Assembly (NCBI RefSeq): GCF_900624995.1
Contig: NZ_UYXQ01000002.1
Coordinates: 62,001-126,000, forward strand
Source of the DNA: Pseudomonas antarctica
GTDB taxonomy: Bacteria > Pseudomonadota > Gammaproteobacteria > Pseudomonadales > Pseudomonadaceae
Direction of reading: 5' to 3'
Length of the DNA: 64,000 bases
Below the pieces are notes generated by a model. That model saw only the letters and a program-made list of their open reading frames with translations. It ran no database searches and was not told where the DNA came from. Every line of letters starts with the position of its first letter. The first letter of the stretch is position 1. Both the position numbers and the translations under genes were made by a program. Below, piece by piece: positions 62,763-64,000 of the stretch.

Positions 62763-64000
62763 ATGTCCGAGACGCTGCTCAGTTCCCGCAATCTGTCTTT
62801 CGAGCTGTACGAAGTCCTCGATGCCGAGGGCCTGACCGAGCGCGAGCGGTTTGCCGAGCACAACCGCGAGACCTTCGATGCCGCCATCAGCACGGCCCGC
62901 AACATTGCCGAGAAGTACTTCGCGCCGCACAACCGCAAGAACGACGAAAACGAACCGCGCTATGAAGACGGCAAGGCGATCCTGATCCCGGAAGTGAAAC
63001 CCGCCGTGGACGCGTTCCTCGAAGCAGGCTTCCTGAACGCCGCGCGCAGCTTCGAAGCGGGCGGCATGCAGTTGCCAACCTTGCTGTCCCAGGCTTGCTT
63101 TGCGCACTTCCAGTCGGCTAACGCGGCCTCAACCTCCTACCCATTCCTGACCATGGGCGCCGCCAACTTGATCGAAAGCTTCGGCACCGAGGCGCAAAAG
63201 CAGCGCTTCCTGCAGCCGATGATCGAGGGCCGCTTCTTCGGCACCATGGCCCTGACCGAGCCACATGCCGGCTCGTCGTTGTCGGATATTCGTACACGAG
63301 CAGAACCGGCGGCTGACGGCACCTATCGCCTCAAGGGCAACAAAATCTTCATCTCCGGTGGCGACCATCCGCTGTCGGAAAACATCGTGCACATGGTGCT
63401 GGCCAAGCTGCCGGATGCGCCTGCCGGGGTGAAGGGCATCTCGCTGTTTATCGTGCCCAAGTTCCTGGTCAATGACGATGGCAGCCTGGGCGCGCGCAAC
63501 GACGTGCTGCTGGCCGGTCTGTTTCATAAGATGGGCTGGCGCGGCACCACGTCCACGGCGCTTAACTTCGGCGATAACGGCAACTGTGTCGGCTATCTGG
63601 TGGGCAAACCGCACCAGGGCCTGAGCTGCATGTTCCAGATGATGAACGAGGCACGCATCGGCGTCGGCATGGGCGCAGTCATGCTCGGTTATGCCGGCTA
63701 CCTCTACTCACTGGAATACGCCCGCGAACGCCCGCAAGGCCGCCTGCCCGACAGCAAAGACCCGAGCACCGCACCGGTCTCGATCATCCAGCACGCCGAC
63801 ATCAAGCGCATGCTGCTGACGCAGAAAGCCTACGTGGAAGGCGCCTTCGACCTTGGCCTGTACGCCGCACGGCTGTTCGATGACACCACCACCTTGGAAA
63901 CCGACGCCGAGCGCAAGCAAGCCCACGAACTGCTCGACTTGCTCACACCGATCGTCAAATCCTGGCCGTCGGAGTTCTGCCTCAAGGCCAACGAGCTGGC
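62763..64000 (+). CDS. Acyl-CoA dehydrogenase, cut by the right window edge
   Basis: At least 412 codons are present; the C-terminus is beyond the edge. The protein contains the acyl-CoA dehydrogenase middle-domain motif MALTEPHAGSSLSDIRTRA, the LKGNKIFISGGDHP strand and NEARIGVGMGAVMLGYAGY before the C-terminal helices. It seems to be the long FadE-like class with a longer N-terminus. The enzyme starts beta-oxidation using FAD and an electron-transfer flavoprotein. In P. aeruginosa PA5020 has this position. The catalytic base lies too near or beyond the edge to be checked. Confidence 0.88.
   Translation, partial: MSETLLSSRNLSFELYEVLDAEGLTERERFAEHNRETFDAAISTARNIAEKYFAPHNRKNDENEPRYEDGKAILIPEVKPAVDAFLEAGFLNAARSFEAGGMQLPTLLSQACFAHFQSANAASTSYPFLTMGAANLIESFGTEAQKQRFLQPMIEGRFFGTMALTEPHAGSSLSDIRTRAEPAADGTYRLKGNKIFISGGDHPLSENIVHMVLAKLPDAPAGVKGISLFIVPKFLVNDDGSLGARNDVLLAGLFHKMGWRGTTSTALNFGDNGNCVGYLVGKPHQGLSCMFQMMNEARIGVGMGAVMLGYAGYLYSLEYARERPQGRLPDSKDPSTAPVSIIQHADIKRMLLTQKAYVEGAFDLGLYAARLFDDTTTLETDAERKQAHELLDLLTPIVKSWPSEFCLKANEL

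Overview
The window is a stretch of gamma-proteobacterial chromosome that looks like the Pseudomonas fluorescens group. The basis is the high G+C coding style, the gene order (nudF-yqiB-cpdA-yqiA, thiC-tolC, waaA, hldE-msbA-waaL, the LPS core cluster, glnE-aceE-aceF, dipA-msrA), which follows P. aeruginosa PA4968 to PA5020 closely, and the many REP palindromes of the type TGTGGGAGCGGGCTTGC. No tRNA, rRNA, CRISPR array, prophage or intact insertion sequence was seen.

Layout. 1-2,250: minus-strand nudF-yqiB-cpdA-yqiA operon (NDP-sugar and cAMP hydrolysis), with yqiA cut by the window edge. 2.4-6.7 kb: an RsiV-like lipoprotein, then a thiamin unit (thiC under a TPP riboswitch, then the putative HMP transporter cytX). 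6.9-14.2 kb: a TolC-family outer-membrane channel, the Kdo transferase waaA, a LysR regulator divergent from an SMR transporter, and a three-gene oxidoreductase group. 14.2-39.5 kb: a long LPS-core and outer-membrane region. It holds an epimerase coupled to hldE, msbA, a waaL fused to a kinase-like domain, wapR, ssg, a DUF6625 gene, dnpA, mig-14, wapH, a carbamoyltransferase, and the tightly coupled waaF-waaC-waaG-waaP-wapP-wapQ-tandem-kinase operon. A lipoprotein gene, a TonB-dependent receptor and an 867-bp palindromic repeat island (28.9-32.5 kb) split it. 39.7-51.9 kb: central metabolism and signalling: glnE, aceE-aceF, the c-di-GMP phosphodiesterase dipA, msrA and rlmJ. 52-56.2 kb: metY and an orphan vgrG with its DUF4123 adaptor. 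56.6-62.5 kb: the divergent putP/putA proline-utilisation pair with repeated PutA-type operators. 62.8 kb to the edge: an acyl-CoA dehydrogenase, cut by the edge.

How it works together. HldE makes ADP-heptose, WaaA adds Kdo and WaaC/WaaF add heptoses. WaaP and its relatives phosphorylate the heptoses; WaaG, WapH, WapR and Ssg add outer-core sugars; a NodU-type enzyme carbamoylates; MsbA flips core-lipid A; WaaL joins O antigen. In this genome WaaL carries an extra cytosolic kinase-fold domain, and the locus encodes six kinase-fold domains in all. In two of these the residue at the catalytic-Asp position is changed.

The most unusual observations are the WaaL-kinase fusion, the kinase-fold expansion, the mirrored operators at aceE, five GGTTGCACC-type sites at putP/putA (one inside putA), the vgrG/adaptor pair with no cargo gene, and the large palindromic repeat island. 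Functions are assigned from recognised families and motifs only; no database search was run.
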